From Pirellulaceae bacterium (GTDB taxonomy: Bacteria; Planctomycetota; Planctomycetia; Pirellulales; Pirellulaceae), in contig JAHDXO010000008.1 in the NCBI GenBank assembly GCA_023382975.1, positions 62,001-126,000 of the forward strand: DNA of 64,000 nt. The letters run 5' to 3'. Both the position numbers and the translations under genes were made by a program. Each line of letters starts with the position of its first letter. Within the stretch, counting starts at the first letter, position 1. A model generated the notes under the pieces. It was not told the DNA's origin. It was given only the letters and a program-made list of their open reading frames with translations, and made no database searches. Shown here piece by piece: positions 47,290 through 56,664 of this stretch.

Positions 47290-47366
47290 ACGCTTCAGCG
47301 TGCCGATTCAAGGTCGCGTCTGCGCAAGTTGTCGCGGCAATTCCCCAGCCCAACACGCTGAAGCGT
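47290..47366. repeat. 13-bp inverted repeat in the gap before the PQQ-propeller gene
   Basis: Perfect arms at 47290-47302 and 47354-47366 (ACGCTTCAGCGTG and its complement) are separated by 51 bases. Either arm is itself partly self-complementary. Confidence 0.6.
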
Positions 47367-47424
47367 GAACGCCAACGAGTACAACTCAGAACATAACTCC
47401 CCTTCGATCATCAGGAATCGACCC

Positions 47425-48630
47425 ATGCCTCGAATAAGAATTCACTGGGCCATTCTGGCCTGTCTTCCTTTGACCGCCGGAGCGGACTGGCCCCAGTTCC
47501 GCGGACCGGACAACAGCAGCGTCGCGGTGGACACTCGACTGCCGACGACGTGGAACGACAACTTGAATGTGGCGTGGCGAGTCGAGTTGCCGGGCCGCGG
47601 GCCGTCCAGCCCCATCGTCGTCGGCGACCGCGTCTACCTGACAGCGACCACGGGAGTGCGGCATGACCGCTTGCACGTGCTGTGTCTGGACGCGAAATCC
47701 GGCAGCACCCTGTGGCAGCGGCAGTTCTGGGCGACCGGCCGGACGGCCACTCACGAAAGCATCACGGGCGCAGCCCCGACGCCGGCGAGTGACGGCCGAC
47801 GGATCTTCGCGTTCTACTCGTCCAACGATTTGATCTGCCTGGATCTGGACGGCAACTTGCAGTGGTATCGCGGCCTGTCGTACGACTATCCCAAGTCGGG
47901 CAGCGATGTTGGCATGGCCTCGTCGCCCGCGGTGGTCGATGGAGTGGTCGTCGTCCAGATCGAGAGCCAGGGCGATTCGTTCGCCGCGGGAATCGATGCC
48001 GACACGGGCGAGAACCTCTGGAAAGTCGCCAGGACGAACCGCGCCAATTGGTCCTCGCCGATCATCCTGCCCGGCCAGGGCGACCGTCGCACGGCGGTGT
48101 TGCTGCAATCGCCGGGCGGCTTGACCGCTCACGACCCGCGCACGGGACAGCCCCTGTGGAGCATGGACGGCAGTTGCGCCGGAATGTGCTCGTCCCTGCT
48201 GCACGGAAACCTGCTATTGGTTCCCATGAACGGATTGACCGCGCTGCGGCTGAACGAATCGTCGGACGCGCCGGAGATCCTTTGGGACTCGCGGCGGATG
48301 AGTCCCGGTTCGCCGAGCCCGATCGTCTGCGAAGGCCGCGTTTACACGCTGAGCGGAGCGATCGTCAAATGCGGCGATCTCCAGACGGGCGAGCTGGTTT
48401 GGCAGTTGCGGCTGGAAGGCACGCACTGGGCGACGCCGGTGATCGCGGACGGGCACATGATCTGCGTCAACTACGATGGCAAAGCGAACGTGATCCGGCT
48501 GGGCCGTGAAGAAGGCGAAATCGTCGGCGAAGCGTCGTTCGGCGAATACATCCACGCCTCACCCGCCGTTTCGGGCAACGCGATGTACGCCCGCAGCGAC
48601 AAGTACCTATGGAAGATCTCGCAGCCGTGA
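47425..48630 (+). CDS. Secreted PQQ-binding-like beta-propeller protein
   Basis: This 401-residue protein has a short signal ([15 protein letters not shown]) and then the repeat opening [12 protein letters not shown]. Blades follow with typical tryptophan motifs ([63 protein letters not shown]). Planctomycetes carry many such PQQ-like propellers with no known cofactor; no quinoprotein dehydrogenase residues are evident. ATG 47425 has AGGA eight bases upstream. It overlaps aroA by 22 bp if aroA starts at 48609, or by 4 bp if it starts at GTG 48627. Confidence 0.88.
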   Translation: MPRIRIHWAILACLPLTAGADWPQFRGPDNSSVAVDTRLPTTWNDNLNVAWRVELPGRGPSSPIVVGDRVYLTATTGVRHDRLHVLCLDAKSGSTLWQRQFWATGRTATHESITGAAPTPASDGRRIFAFYSSNDLICLDLDGNLQWYRGLSYDYPKSGSDVGMASSPAVVDGVVVVQIESQGDSFAAGIDADTGENLWKVARTNRANWSSPIILPGQGDRRTAVLLQSPGGLTAHDPRTGQPLWSMDGSCAGMCSSLLHGNLLLVPMNGLTALRLNESSDAPEILWDSRRMSPGSPSPIVCEGRVYTLSGAIVKCGDLQTGELVWQLRLEGTHWATPVIADGHMICVNYDGKANVIRLGREEGEIVGEASFGEYIHASPAVSGNAMYARSDKYLWKISQP

Positions 48631-49937
48631 ACGCAACCCTGACCATCCAACCGTGCGGGCCCGTGTACGGGTCGATTCGCCCCCCGGGATCCAAGAGCAT
48701 CACCAACCGCGCGCTGATCTGCGCGGCCTTGGCGGATGGCCGTTCGCTGCTGCGCGGCGCGCTGGATAGCGAAGACACCCGCGTGATGCTCGATTCGCTC
48801 CAGCGGTTGGGCGTCGCCGTCGGACTGGACGCCGAGCGCTGCGAGATCGCCGTCGACGGCTGCGGAGGGAGCATTCCAGCGGCCGGCACCGAGTTGTTTC
48901 TGGCCAACAGCGGCACCTCGATCCGCTTCCTGACCGCGATGGTCACACTGGGTCGCGGCACGTTCCGGCTGGACGGCGTCCCCCGCATGCAGCAGCGGCC
49001 GATCGCCGACCTGCTGGATGCCTTGAGCCAGTTGGGCGCCGACGTCCGTGCGGAACGCGACAACGGCTGCCCGCCGGTGATTGTGCGGGCCGACGGATTG
49101 AACGGCGGGCAAGCCAAGGTGCGCGGGGACATCTCCAGCCAGTTTCTCAGCGGTTTGCTGCTGGCCGCCCCCTATGCCCGGCAGGGCGTCGAATTGCTGG
49201 TCGACGGCCAATTGGTTTCCCAGCCCTATGTCCACATGACGCTGGCCGTGATGTCGGCGTTCGGCGCGGCGGCCGACGGCTCGGACCTGTCGCGGTTTCG
49301 CATCCCTCCCGGTCATCGCTACACGGCGCGCGACTACGCCATCGAGCCCGACGCTTCGGCCGCCAGCTACTTCTGGGCCGCCGCCGCGATCACCGGCGGG
49401 CAGGTCACGGTCGAGGGGTTGCATCGCGACGCCTTGCAGGGCGACGTGGGCTTCTGCGACTGCCTGGCCCGCATGGGCTGCCGGGTGGAGGAAGTCGACT
49501 CGGGCATGCGAGTCACGGGCGGCGAACTGCGCGGCATCGACGTCGACATGAACGCGATCAGCGACACGGTCCAGACGCTGGCCGCGGTCGCCTTGTATGC
49601 CGAGGGCCCGACCACGATGACCGGCGTCGGGCACATCCGGCACAAGGAAACCGACCGCATCGGCGACTTGGCGCGCGAGCTGCGCAAGCTGGGCGGCGAA
49701 GTCGACGAACTGCCGGACGGCCTGCGCATCACGCCGCGAACCCTTCGCGGCGCCCGGATCGAAACCTACAACGACCACCGCATGGCCATGAGTCTCGCCC
49801 TAGTCGGCCTCCGCACCCCCGGCGTCACGATCATCAACCCGCACTGCACCGAGAAAACCTATCCTTGGTATTTCCAGGATCTGGAAACCCTCTGCGGCCT
49901 CCGCCTCGACAGCGAACTCAACGTTCACCGCCAATAA
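48609..49937 (+). CDS. aroA: 3-phosphoshikimate 1-carboxyvinyltransferase (EPSP synthase)
   Basis: This 442-residue enzyme joins shikimate-3-phosphate and phosphoenolpyruvate on the way to chorismate. Motifs include [20 protein letters not shown], the loop [38 protein letters not shown]-like [28 protein letters not shown] and [14 protein letters not shown]. In the loop equivalent to NAGTAMRP of the E. coli enzyme the glycine is kept but proline is replaced by phenylalanine, so its ligand-binding details may differ. The start is ATG 48609 or GTG 48627; the latter gives a GTGA overlap with the preceding stop, typical of coupled genes. Confidence 0.95.
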   Translation: MEDLAAVNATLTIQPCGPVYGSIRPPGSKSITNRALICAALADGRSLLRGALDSEDTRVMLDSLQRLGVAVGLDAERCEIAVDGCGGSIPAAGTELFLANSGTSIRFLTAMVTLGRGTFRLDGVPRMQQRPIADLLDALSQLGADVRAERDNGCPPVIVRADGLNGGQAKVRGDISSQFLSGLLLAAPYARQGVELLVDGQLVSQPYVHMTLAVMSAFGAAADGSDLSRFRIPPGHRYTARDYAIEPDASAASYFWAAAAITGGQVTVEGLHRDALQGDVGFCDCLARMGCRVEEVDSGMRVTGGELRGIDVDMNAISDTVQTLAAVALYAEGPTTMTGVGHIRHKETDRIGDLARELRKLGGEVDELPDGLRITPRTLRGARIETYNDHRMAMSLALVGLRTPGVTIINPHCTEKTYPWYFQDLETLCGLRLDSELNVHRQ

Positions 49938-49957
49938 GAGAGCTTACCCGCGCGAAA

Positions 49958-52900
49958 TCATCCGATCAGAGAGAACAACCGGTCCAGGCCAAGGAAATCG
50001 TCGGCTTCCCCCTCCGCTCCTGCCGCCGCGGCGGCCAGATCTTCGATGTCTTCAAGCCCGTCCTCTTCGCTGGCGAAGAAGTCGTCCACCTCCTGTTCGT
50101 CCAACGTCGGATCGGCCAGATCTCCGGGATCTTCCGTCTCGTCCACGACGCTCTGCAGATCGTCGACGGGCGGATCGGAATCCGTGGTCTCGTCGTTGCT
50201 CTGCGCCGACAGCGAGTTCAGGTGCGCGATGACTTCCAGGACGTCGCTGGCGGACAGGATGCCGTCCCCGTTGACGTCGACATAGGGATCCATGGTCCCG
50301 TCATGGACGATCTCGACGATCCCGTGCAGGTTGACGGCGTTGATCACGTTCAGCGCGTCGATCGCCGAGACGAATCCGTCGCCGTTGACGTCGCGGTGAT
50401 CGCCCCAGTCGATGTTCGCCCACGAGAAACCGCCCAGCGGAACCTGGATGTCGTGCGGATCGAAGTTGCCCACGACGGGCATCGAGAAATCGCTGCCGAA
50501 TTCGCCGAACACATCCGCGCCGAACGGGAAGGGGACGAAGTCCACAATCTGCCCGCCGCCCTGGGGATTGGGGCGAACGCGATCGGTGATCGGCCGTTCG
50601 CGCGAGATCAAGACGTACCATTCGCCGACGGAACCGGGCGTGGCTCCGGCATGGCGAGGCACCCACAGTCCCAAGTCGTCGATGCCGTCGCCATCGAAAT
50701 CGGCGGCGACGGGAATCTCGCGGACGCCGGTAAAGGCGGTGTTCATGGCGAAGCTGAAACGGAAGTTCTCGCTGCCGGTGGGCTTGGTTGGATCGGCTCT
50801 CAGACTGCTCAGGTCCAGCGCAAAGAAATCATCTCGCCATGTTCCCAGATCCTCGTAGCCGTCGTCATCGAAATCGCCGACGACCGGGTAGCCGTCCATC
50901 GAACCGGGCAGTTTTTCGTTGGCTTCGACCGTTAGATTCCGCGTCCCGCCATTAAACCCGTCCACGTACCACGTCTTGCCGACCTTGAGCACCACTTCGT
51001 CGCCGTTGGCCGCATCGCCGTCGAAGTCCCCCGCGGCCGGGTAGCCGTTGGCTTTGAGCGGATTGGTGAGCACCAAATCGGGCACGCCGTCGTTGTTCGT
51101 GTCGATCAGCCAGCGGTAGTCCTTGCCGATGCGCCCGTACCCGGCGATCTTGTGGAAACCGTCCGCGACGGTTTCGTCTTCGGGCGTAGCGGGGTCGTCG
51201 GTCAGCGCCGCGAAGTTGCCGGCAAACACGTTGTCGGTGCTGAAGCCCATCACGTACGTGACGTCTCGGTTCCACTTGTCGTTGTCCTTGCCTTCCGGAT
51301 CCCAGACGAAGTTGCCGTTCGAGTCGACGTACACGCTGCCGCCGCTCCACACGCCGATCTCGGCGCGCGTGTCGACCGAAAAGCGGGCTATGAAATCGCC
51401 GCCCGGCTGGCCGTCGCCGCTGGGGAAACTCGGGGCTCCCAGCGGCTGGGCGGCGTTGCTCTCCCCGTCCAACGCGTTGCCGGCCGGATCGACCAGCGTG
51501 TCGCGGACGATCAGCGTGAACCGGTCGTCCGGCAGCGTCTCGATCCACGCGGTCGCCGGGTTGTCGAAATCCAGGGTGATGTAGCCCTCGGCCGGATTGC
51601 CGTCGGACAGGGCCGGGCTGGTAGTGAACGTGACGCTGTAGATCGGAATCATCCCGTTGTGGTCGCCGATCACCTGAAAGTGCCCCGGACTCTCGGCGGG
51701 GAGGGAACCCGGCGCCTGCAAGGCGTCGTACAGGAATTCCGTGATCCGGTTCGGCAGATCCCGGACGCTGATCACCAACGAACTGACCGGGGGCGTAGGT
51801 CCGTCGGTGGACGGTTTGGGATCGAACAGGTTGTAGGGATTTCCTTGGTCGTTGACCTCGACCGCCGTGATCTGCGGTCCTTGCGTGTCGACGAAGATGT
51901 TGAAGGACTGGTCGGCATCGCCCAACTGGTCGGAGACGGCGTTCACGTTGCCGGCCAGATCCTCGGCGGTGACCAGCACCTCGCGCAGCCCGTCGTGCAG
52001 GAACCAGTTTGGATCGTTCAGGTCGCGGACGAAGTGGGTGCGCCACTGGCCGTTGGGAAATGCCTCGTCGCCGTCCAGCGGCTCGGCTACCGTCAGGCTG
52101 TATTCGCCCGGGTTGGTGATTCCGTCGCCCGGGACGTCGTCGACGTACAACCGCACGATGGAATTCGCTTCGGCTCGGCCCCAGAACCCGGTGCGGGTAT
52201 CGCTGGTGATGCGGTCGATGAATGTGTCGGGATGCCCCTGGACCCCGGTGTCCGTCTTGGCCGGATCGATCCCGTCGATCGCGTTGCCCGGCAGTCCGAT
52301 CGACACGGGCGGCGCGACGGTGTCGATCAGGACATCCAGCGTGAAATCGAAGCTGATGTTGCCGGCCCGGTCTTCCGCCTCCAATTTCAGATTGTGGATG
52401 CCGTCGGCCAAGGCGGCACCGTTGGGATTGTTCAGGATTTGGCTCAAGCGCCTGGCCAGGAACTCCAATTCCGTCAGGCCATCCACCTTGCCGGCGATCG
52501 ATGCATCGCCGACCGAGTCGTAGATCAAGACCTCGGTGCCTCCCTCCAGCCGGTCGAACACGCGGAACTGCAGATTCTGTTGGAAAAGATGGGCGAAAAC
52601 GCCGGGGCGGGCCGTGCGGTCCTCGGTGGTCATCGAAAACTCGGGATTTCGCACCAGAGTGATGTTCGTCACGTTGTCGTCGTTGTGGCGGCCGGTGTCG
52701 TCCGCTTCCGCCAAATCCAGCAGGGGCAGGTTGGGAGACAGCGTGTCGATCTCGATCTGCAATGGATCCTGGCTCTCGCCAGGAAACTCGCCGATATTTC
52801 CCGCGGCGTCTTCAACTTCGGTCGTAATGTTGTAGACGCCATCCACCAGGGGTTCCACGGTAATCTCCCAGCGGCCGTCGGCGGTTGCCGTGCCTTGGCC

Positions 52901-54748
52901 CACGATCCGCCCGTTGGCCAGCACGCGGACCCGGGCGTTCGGTTCGGTAGTCCCGCCGAACGCAGGAGACTGGATGTTCGTCACGTTGTCCGTGTCGGAA
53001 ATCCCGCTGTCGCTCGAGGCCAGCATGTCCGGCGCGGCGGCAATCGGAGCCGTGCTATCGATCCTCACCCAGACCGGCGCGGATAGCTTGGTACGACCCG
53101 TGACCGCGGATGTGTGAAGGTCGGTAATCGTGACGGCGGCGGCGACGGAATAGAAATCGTCGGGCAGCGGCGCGGCGGGCGTGGCCGTCCAGAGATTGGT
53201 CGAGCCCACGCGCGACGCATTCACGTTCACCACCGTTGCCGTGTTCAGGCCGATCAACTGGAGGGTGACATCCGCCCCGGCCGCGCCATTGGAATCGATC
53301 ACCCCGGCGGGACTCGGGTTCGGATTCGCGTTGAACATCGTCTCCAGTTCGGTCAGGTCCGCCAGCACGAGGAAACGCGGCTGTTGGTTCGAGGTCACAT
53401 GATCGGCGTTGGACCACCCCGTATCCGAGGACGGATCGAGATAGACCCCGCTGGGGACCGGCGCGGGAAAGTTCTCGACTTCCAGATCGTATCGGTTGAT
53501 GTCGTTGACCGTGGCGCCGTACACCTCGATGTAGTACGTTTCCTGGGTGACCACCGGAACGATGATCTGTTCGTTGTCCGTGGTCGATGTCGAGCTGGCG
53601 ATGACCGCCCCCGTAGCATCGTACAACCGCAAGTGAAGGTCGTTGAAGATCGCGGGGTCCGGAGGATTCGCAGCTCGGGTGCCATCGATGAACAGGGCAT
53701 TGATGATCAGCTTGCCCGTGTGGGCGGCCGTGATCTGGAAGAAATCGCGGTCGCCTTGGTCGAAGATACTCAAGCCGCGCAGCGTGACCTTATCCAGCGA
53801 ACCCAGCGCCGTGGCCGTCGCGAGCGTGTTGTTGGACTCCACACGGTCCGGGGCAATGAAGACGCTCAACTGGGACGGAAGCGTGACCTGGTAACCGTAG
53901 GCATCGGCCAGAATTTGAGCGTTCAAGTCCGAAATCAACTGCCGGGTCGTGGGCGGCGGGTTCACCGTGCGGCCGGGATTCATCAGGTCGTTCGGATGGG
54001 TCGGCGCCCCGGGAAAGCCTGGATCGACCGGCCCTTCGTAGATATGTCTCCCGCCATTGTCGGTCAAGGTGGCGAGAACGCCGTACTGTCCCGCCAGATT
54101 CTGAAAAGTGTTCAGGTCGCTGGCGTTGTCGATCTGGTCCGTACCGGCCGTCGTGAGGAACCCGGCAAGTGCCAGCGAGCCGTTGCTGCCAATGCCCATC
54201 GCATGGCCGATCTCGTGGACGATCGTCCGGTAGAAGTCGTTCGGGTTGCCCCCCGACTCCGCTTGGAAGGCGTTGACCACCGTCGTGAATTCGTCGTCGT
54301 CGTACGGAGTCGGATCGAAGAACCATCCCCCACCACCGCCATCGTCGTCCATCGTGATCGTCGCGGCGGTAGGCAAACCGTTGCCATCGATGTTGGTGGT
54401 GTTGGCGACGCCTCGGCTCCCGCCCCCAAGATCCGCGGCGTTGACCGTCAGTTGGTAGATGTTGTCCGTGGCGGGATCGTTGTCCCCGTCGTAGTTGAAG
54501 TCCGTGATGACCGCGCTCCAGTCCTGGACGGCCCGGTCCACGATCTGACGCGCGATGGCGGCATTGGCTCCGTAGGTGGCGCCAAAGCTGTCGGTGTCGG
54601 TGGCCGCGGTTCCCCGATTGATCCACACAACGGCCAACAGACGCCGATCCTCCAGCATCTCGAATCCAAGCAGGGGACGCCGCCGGGAATTCGACGTGTT
54701 TCGGGATCTCCGTCGACGGCTTCGGCAATGCGGTGCTTTTTCGACCAT
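49958..54748 (-). CDS. Large LEPR-XLL surface protein with matrixin-like and dockerin-like domains
   Basis: This protein of about 1596 residues starts at ATG 54748 (AGGAG seven bases upstream). A basic N-terminus is followed by LEDRRLLA at residues 32-39, a form of the LEPR-XLL motif of planctomycete surface proteins. A metzincin-like domain has HEIGHAMGIGS (H178, E179, H182), but the third ligand position is S188. Next come pre-peptidase-like and Ig-like repeats, each introduced by segments such as NVTNIQSP and IDTLSPNLPL, then FG-GAP-like parts (GDFDGDAANGD, ADFDGDGIDDLG). Two dockerin-type Ca-binding repeats (DVNGDGFVSAIDALN, DVNGDGILSASDVLE) precede an acidic tail. It is probably anchored at the cell surface; protease activity is uncertain. 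Confidence 0.85.
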   Translation of the reverse strand: MVEKAPHCRSRRRRSRNTSNSRRRPLLGFEMLEDRRLLAVVWINRGTAATDTDSFGATYGANAAIARQIVDRAVQDWSAVITDFNYDGDNDPATDNIYQLTVNAADLGGGSRGVANTTNIDGNGLPTAATITMDDDGGGGGWFFDPTPYDDDEFTTVVNAFQAESGGNPNDFYRTIVHEIGHAMGIGSNGSLALAGFLTTAGTDQIDNASDLNTFQNLAGQYGVLATLTDNGGRHIYEGPVDPGFPGAPTHPNDLMNPGRTVNPPPTTRQLISDLNAQILADAYGYQVTLPSQLSVFIAPDRVESNNTLATATALGSLDKVTLRGLSIFDQGDRDFFQITAAHTGKLIINALFIDGTRAANPPDPAIFNDLHLRLYDATGAVIASSTSTTDNEQIIVPVVTQETYYIEVYGATVNDINRYDLEVENFPAPVPSGVYLDPSSDTGWSNADHVTSNQQPRFLVLADLTELETMFNANPNPSPAGVIDSNGAAGADVTLQLIGLNTATVVNVNASRVGSTNLWTATPAAPLPDDFYSVAAAVTITDLHTSAVTGRTKLSAPVWVRIDSTAPIAAAPDMLASSDSGISDTDNVTNIQSPAFGGTTEPNARVRVLANGRIVGQGTATADGRWEITVEPLVDGVYNITTEVEDAAGNIGEFPGESQDPLQIEIDTLSPNLPLLDLAEADDTGRHNDDNVTNITLVRNPEFSMTTEDRTARPGVFAHLFQQNLQFRVFDRLEGGTEVLIYDSVGDASIAGKVDGLTELEFLARRLSQILNNPNGAALADGIHNLKLEAEDRAGNISFDFTLDVLIDTVAPPVSIGLPGNAIDGIDPAKTDTGVQGHPDTFIDRITSDTRTGFWGRAEANSIVRLYVDDVPGDGITNPGEYSLTVAEPLDGDEAFPNGQWRTHFVRDLNDPNWFLHDGLREVLVTAEDLAGNVNAVSDQLGDADQSFNIFVDTQGPQITAVEVNDQGNPYNLFDPKPSTDGPTPPVSSLVISVRDLPNRITEFLYDALQAPGSLPAESPGHFQVIGDHNGMIPIYSVTFTTSPALSDGNPAEGYITLDFDNPATAWIETLPDDRFTLIVRDTLVDPAGNALDGESNAAQPLGAPSFPSGDGQPGGDFIARFSVDTRAEIGVWSGGSVYVDSNGNFVWDPEGKDNDKWNRDVTYVMGFSTDNVFAGNFAALTDDPATPEDETVADGFHKIAGYGRIGKDYRWLIDTNNDGVPDLVLTNPLKANGYPAAGDFDGDAANGDEVVLKVGKTWYVDGFNGGTRNLTVEANEKLPGSMDGYPVVGDFDDDGYEDLGTWRDDFFALDLSSLRADPTKPTGSENFRFSFAMNTAFTGVREIPVAADFDGDGIDDLGLWVPRHAGATPGSVGEWYVLISRERPITDRVRPNPQGGGQIVDFVPFPFGADVFGEFGSDFSMPVVGNFDPHDIQVPLGGFSWANIDWGDHRDVNGDGFVSAIDALNVINAVNLHGIVEIVHDGTMDPYVDVNGDGILSASDVLEVIAHLNSLSAQSNDETTDSDPPVDDLQSVVDETEDPGDLADPTLDEQEVDDFFASEEDGLEDIEDLAAAAAGAEGEADDFLGLDRLFSLIG

Positions 54749-54880
54749 GATACTGCTCCTATGGCTTTCCACCATCCTGACTCAAAGCAGCGCGTCCTCT
54801 CCGGAAACGCGCATGAACCAAACGACGCGGAAAAATGGCATCGGGCGAATCGAAGCCGGCGCGGCTTACCGAGAAAGAGC

Positions 54881-54926
54881 TTTCGGGGGCCTGGTTCTCG
54901 AATCTTCGAGACCGCGCCCCCCGAAA
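54881..54926. promoter_or_regulatory. Long imperfect hairpin upstream of the surface-protein gene
   Basis: The outer stem pairs 54881-54889 with 54918-54926 (9 bp), and an inner stem pairs 54896-54902 with 54905-54911, with a partly paired section between. It lies about 133 to 178 bases before the start codon. It might be a leader structure or an intergenic repeat. Confidence 0.45.
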
Positions 54927-55131
54927 CTTGCTGAGAGAAGCAGGGGGACAGGCAGGCCGTTCGTAAGATCAGCAAAGACAATCGCGAAGATAGCTCAGAA
55001 CGAACGACAAGTCAAGAAAATTCTGCCTGGACCACAAGTACCCGAATGCGATGGGCACGGTTCCGCAGATGGTTGTACCACCCTGACAACGCCCCGGATG
55101 TTGCGTCGAGGCCGGATGGTGAAGACAGAAA

Positions 55132-55164
55132 GGGGCGAGTCGCCTCGACTTGCGACTCGGCCCC
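55132..55164 (-). terminator. Rho-independent terminator of the barrel gene
   Basis: A stem of 11 bp with one bulge (55132-55142 with 55153-55164, ten-base loop) begins about 30 bases past the barrel-gene stop and is followed on the minus strand by TTTCTGTCTTC, a fair T-rich tail. Confidence 0.75.
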
Positions 55165-55194
55165 CGTCTCGTCCGGAGATATGTACCGTTGAGT

Positions 55195-56460
55195 CTAGAA
55201 GCGATATTCGGCCCGCACGTTCAACCCGTCGAACGTCAGCGTGTCGTAGCTCATGGCGTCCGCTTGCCCCGCAAAGCTGTTCTGCTGCACGGATCGGATC
55301 CAAGAGGTGGTCGACAACGTGTTGAACCACATGTTGAACATATACCCGCCGGTGAGGCGAAAATGGCCGCAGGGGCTCTGCCATCCGGCGCCCAATTCAA
55401 GTTCCCAAATCGGCACGACTCGGCCGGCCTTCCAGCGGGCTTGGACGATTTCGGGATCAATTCCCTCTTCGAACTGCGAGTACGAGGCATCCACCTCGCC
55501 CGCAATCAAGTTCAGCACCGAACGTCCGTAGATCAGAACACCTCGGCAGGGATGGTGCCGCTCGCCGTCGATGCCCAACCTCAGGCCACCGCCCTCGAAC
55601 CGGACACCTGTGATCACATCCTGCAAGGGATCGGGATCGCCGAATTGCGAGCGGAACTCCTGTTCCAACTGAGCAAACCGCGCCCCGATCATCCAGTTGA
55701 CGACGCTGCGGTCCCCGATCCACCAGATCGTCCGGTAGTCGATGTCGGCGAACTGGAAGTCGATATCCAGTCGTGCCGACGCGAACAGATGATTTCCGCC
55801 GGCCGTGTTCGTACCGGGGTGTTCGACCAGGGAGTGCAGGGCCAGCGGCCCCGGAAGCCCCGGATCGATGGTGATTTCGTTGAAGGTGTCACTTTCGAAG
55901 AATGTGTAGGTCGCGACCAAGCTTGTGCATTCGTCCAGACAGAACGAACGGCCGACCCGAAAACCGGGCGAATAGTCGGGATCGACGACTCCCAAGTTCC
56001 CGAACTGGATGGGAACATTCGGAGGAGCGACCACGGCACCGTCAGTGGGAACCGCGTAGGACACCTCGCCATCGCGCGAACGGAGGTACAAAAACTCGCC
56101 GAAAACGCCCGGTCGGTGCGCCCAAAAGGGCGAGCAGGAAGCTTCCTTGCCGAACCCGGCGTCCTTTTGCGTGGTCGATTCGCCGTTCATGCCGGCCGAG
56201 GCAACATAATCCACCGGACGAATGGCGTTCAGCGGATCGGTCCAGGGATCGTAGTTGCTGGCCTGCGAACTAGTTGTGGAAGGAACGCTCCACGTGGGAT
56301 TCTGGTGGTACGGCGGCAAACGCCGTGGTTGCGTCCAAGAGTCGGCGTTCAATGCCGAGCCTGCAGCATCCATTCGCGCCGGAAAGGCCATCTGAGCGTG
56401 CGTGGCGAATGTCGCCAGCAGCGATACGGCAAGCGCTGTGCAGACAGTTGAAGTCTTCAT
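55195..56460 (-). CDS. Lpg1974/BBP7-type outer-membrane beta-barrel protein
   Basis: This 421-residue protein has a signal peptide (MKTSTVCTALAVSLLATFA) from ATG 56460, with GAGG six bases upstream. After a proline-rich linker it turns into alternating strands: PGVFGEFLYLRSRDG, SPGFRVGRSFCL, YTFFESDTFNEI, DYRTIWWIGD, VVNWMIGARFAQLEQEFRS, LTGGYMFNMWFNTL and a final VRAEYRF ending in phenylalanine, as for outer-membrane barrels. It fits the Lpg1974 pore-forming family, in which many planctomycete members (BBP7) occur. A porin role is inferred. A clear terminator follows. Confidence 0.85.
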   Translation of the reverse strand: MKTSTVCTALAVSLLATFATHAQMAFPARMDAAGSALNADSWTQPRRLPPYHQNPTWSVPSTTSSQASNYDPWTDPLNAIRPVDYVASAGMNGESTTQKDAGFGKEASCSPFWAHRPGVFGEFLYLRSRDGEVSYAVPTDGAVVAPPNVPIQFGNLGVVDPDYSPGFRVGRSFCLDECTSLVATYTFFESDTFNEITIDPGLPGPLALHSLVEHPGTNTAGGNHLFASARLDIDFQFADIDYRTIWWIGDRSVVNWMIGARFAQLEQEFRSQFGDPDPLQDVITGVRFEGGGLRLGIDGERHHPCRGVLIYGRSVLNLIAGEVDASYSQFEEGIDPEIVQARWKAGRVVPIWELELGAGWQSPCGHFRLTGGYMFNMWFNTLSTTSWIRSVQQNSFAGQADAMSYDTLTFDGLNVRAEYRF

Positions 56461-56664
56461 GACGGTCCTCGCATCCGAGTCGGAAAAGTGGCCCGCGTAC
56501 AACCCGCGTGTGGTTCTTATCGGAGAATTCGCCACATTCCTCACGAAAGAAAAACTCAACAACCGACCTATTTCACGTCATCCCCGATTGGTCCGTGCGA
56601 GTTGTGACGGATGGACCGAAGGGTCCGACCATTCCGTTGGTGAGGATTATGCCGAGAATGCGGA

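Larger units (their letters stand above)
54749..55194. other. Leader region of the surface-protein gene and end of the barrel gene
   Basis: These 446 bases separate two minus-strand genes and hold no gene I can support. They include the terminator after the barrel gene (55132-55164) and a long hairpin at 54881-54926 upstream of the surface protein. The promoter for the surface protein must be between these or just below the hairpin. Confidence 0.5.

Noticed and set aside
53114..54934. 606-codon plus-strand frame opposite the surface-protein gene
   Set aside because: Histidine/valine/arginine-rich antisense translation with no start signals; the minus-strand protein has recognisable repeats.
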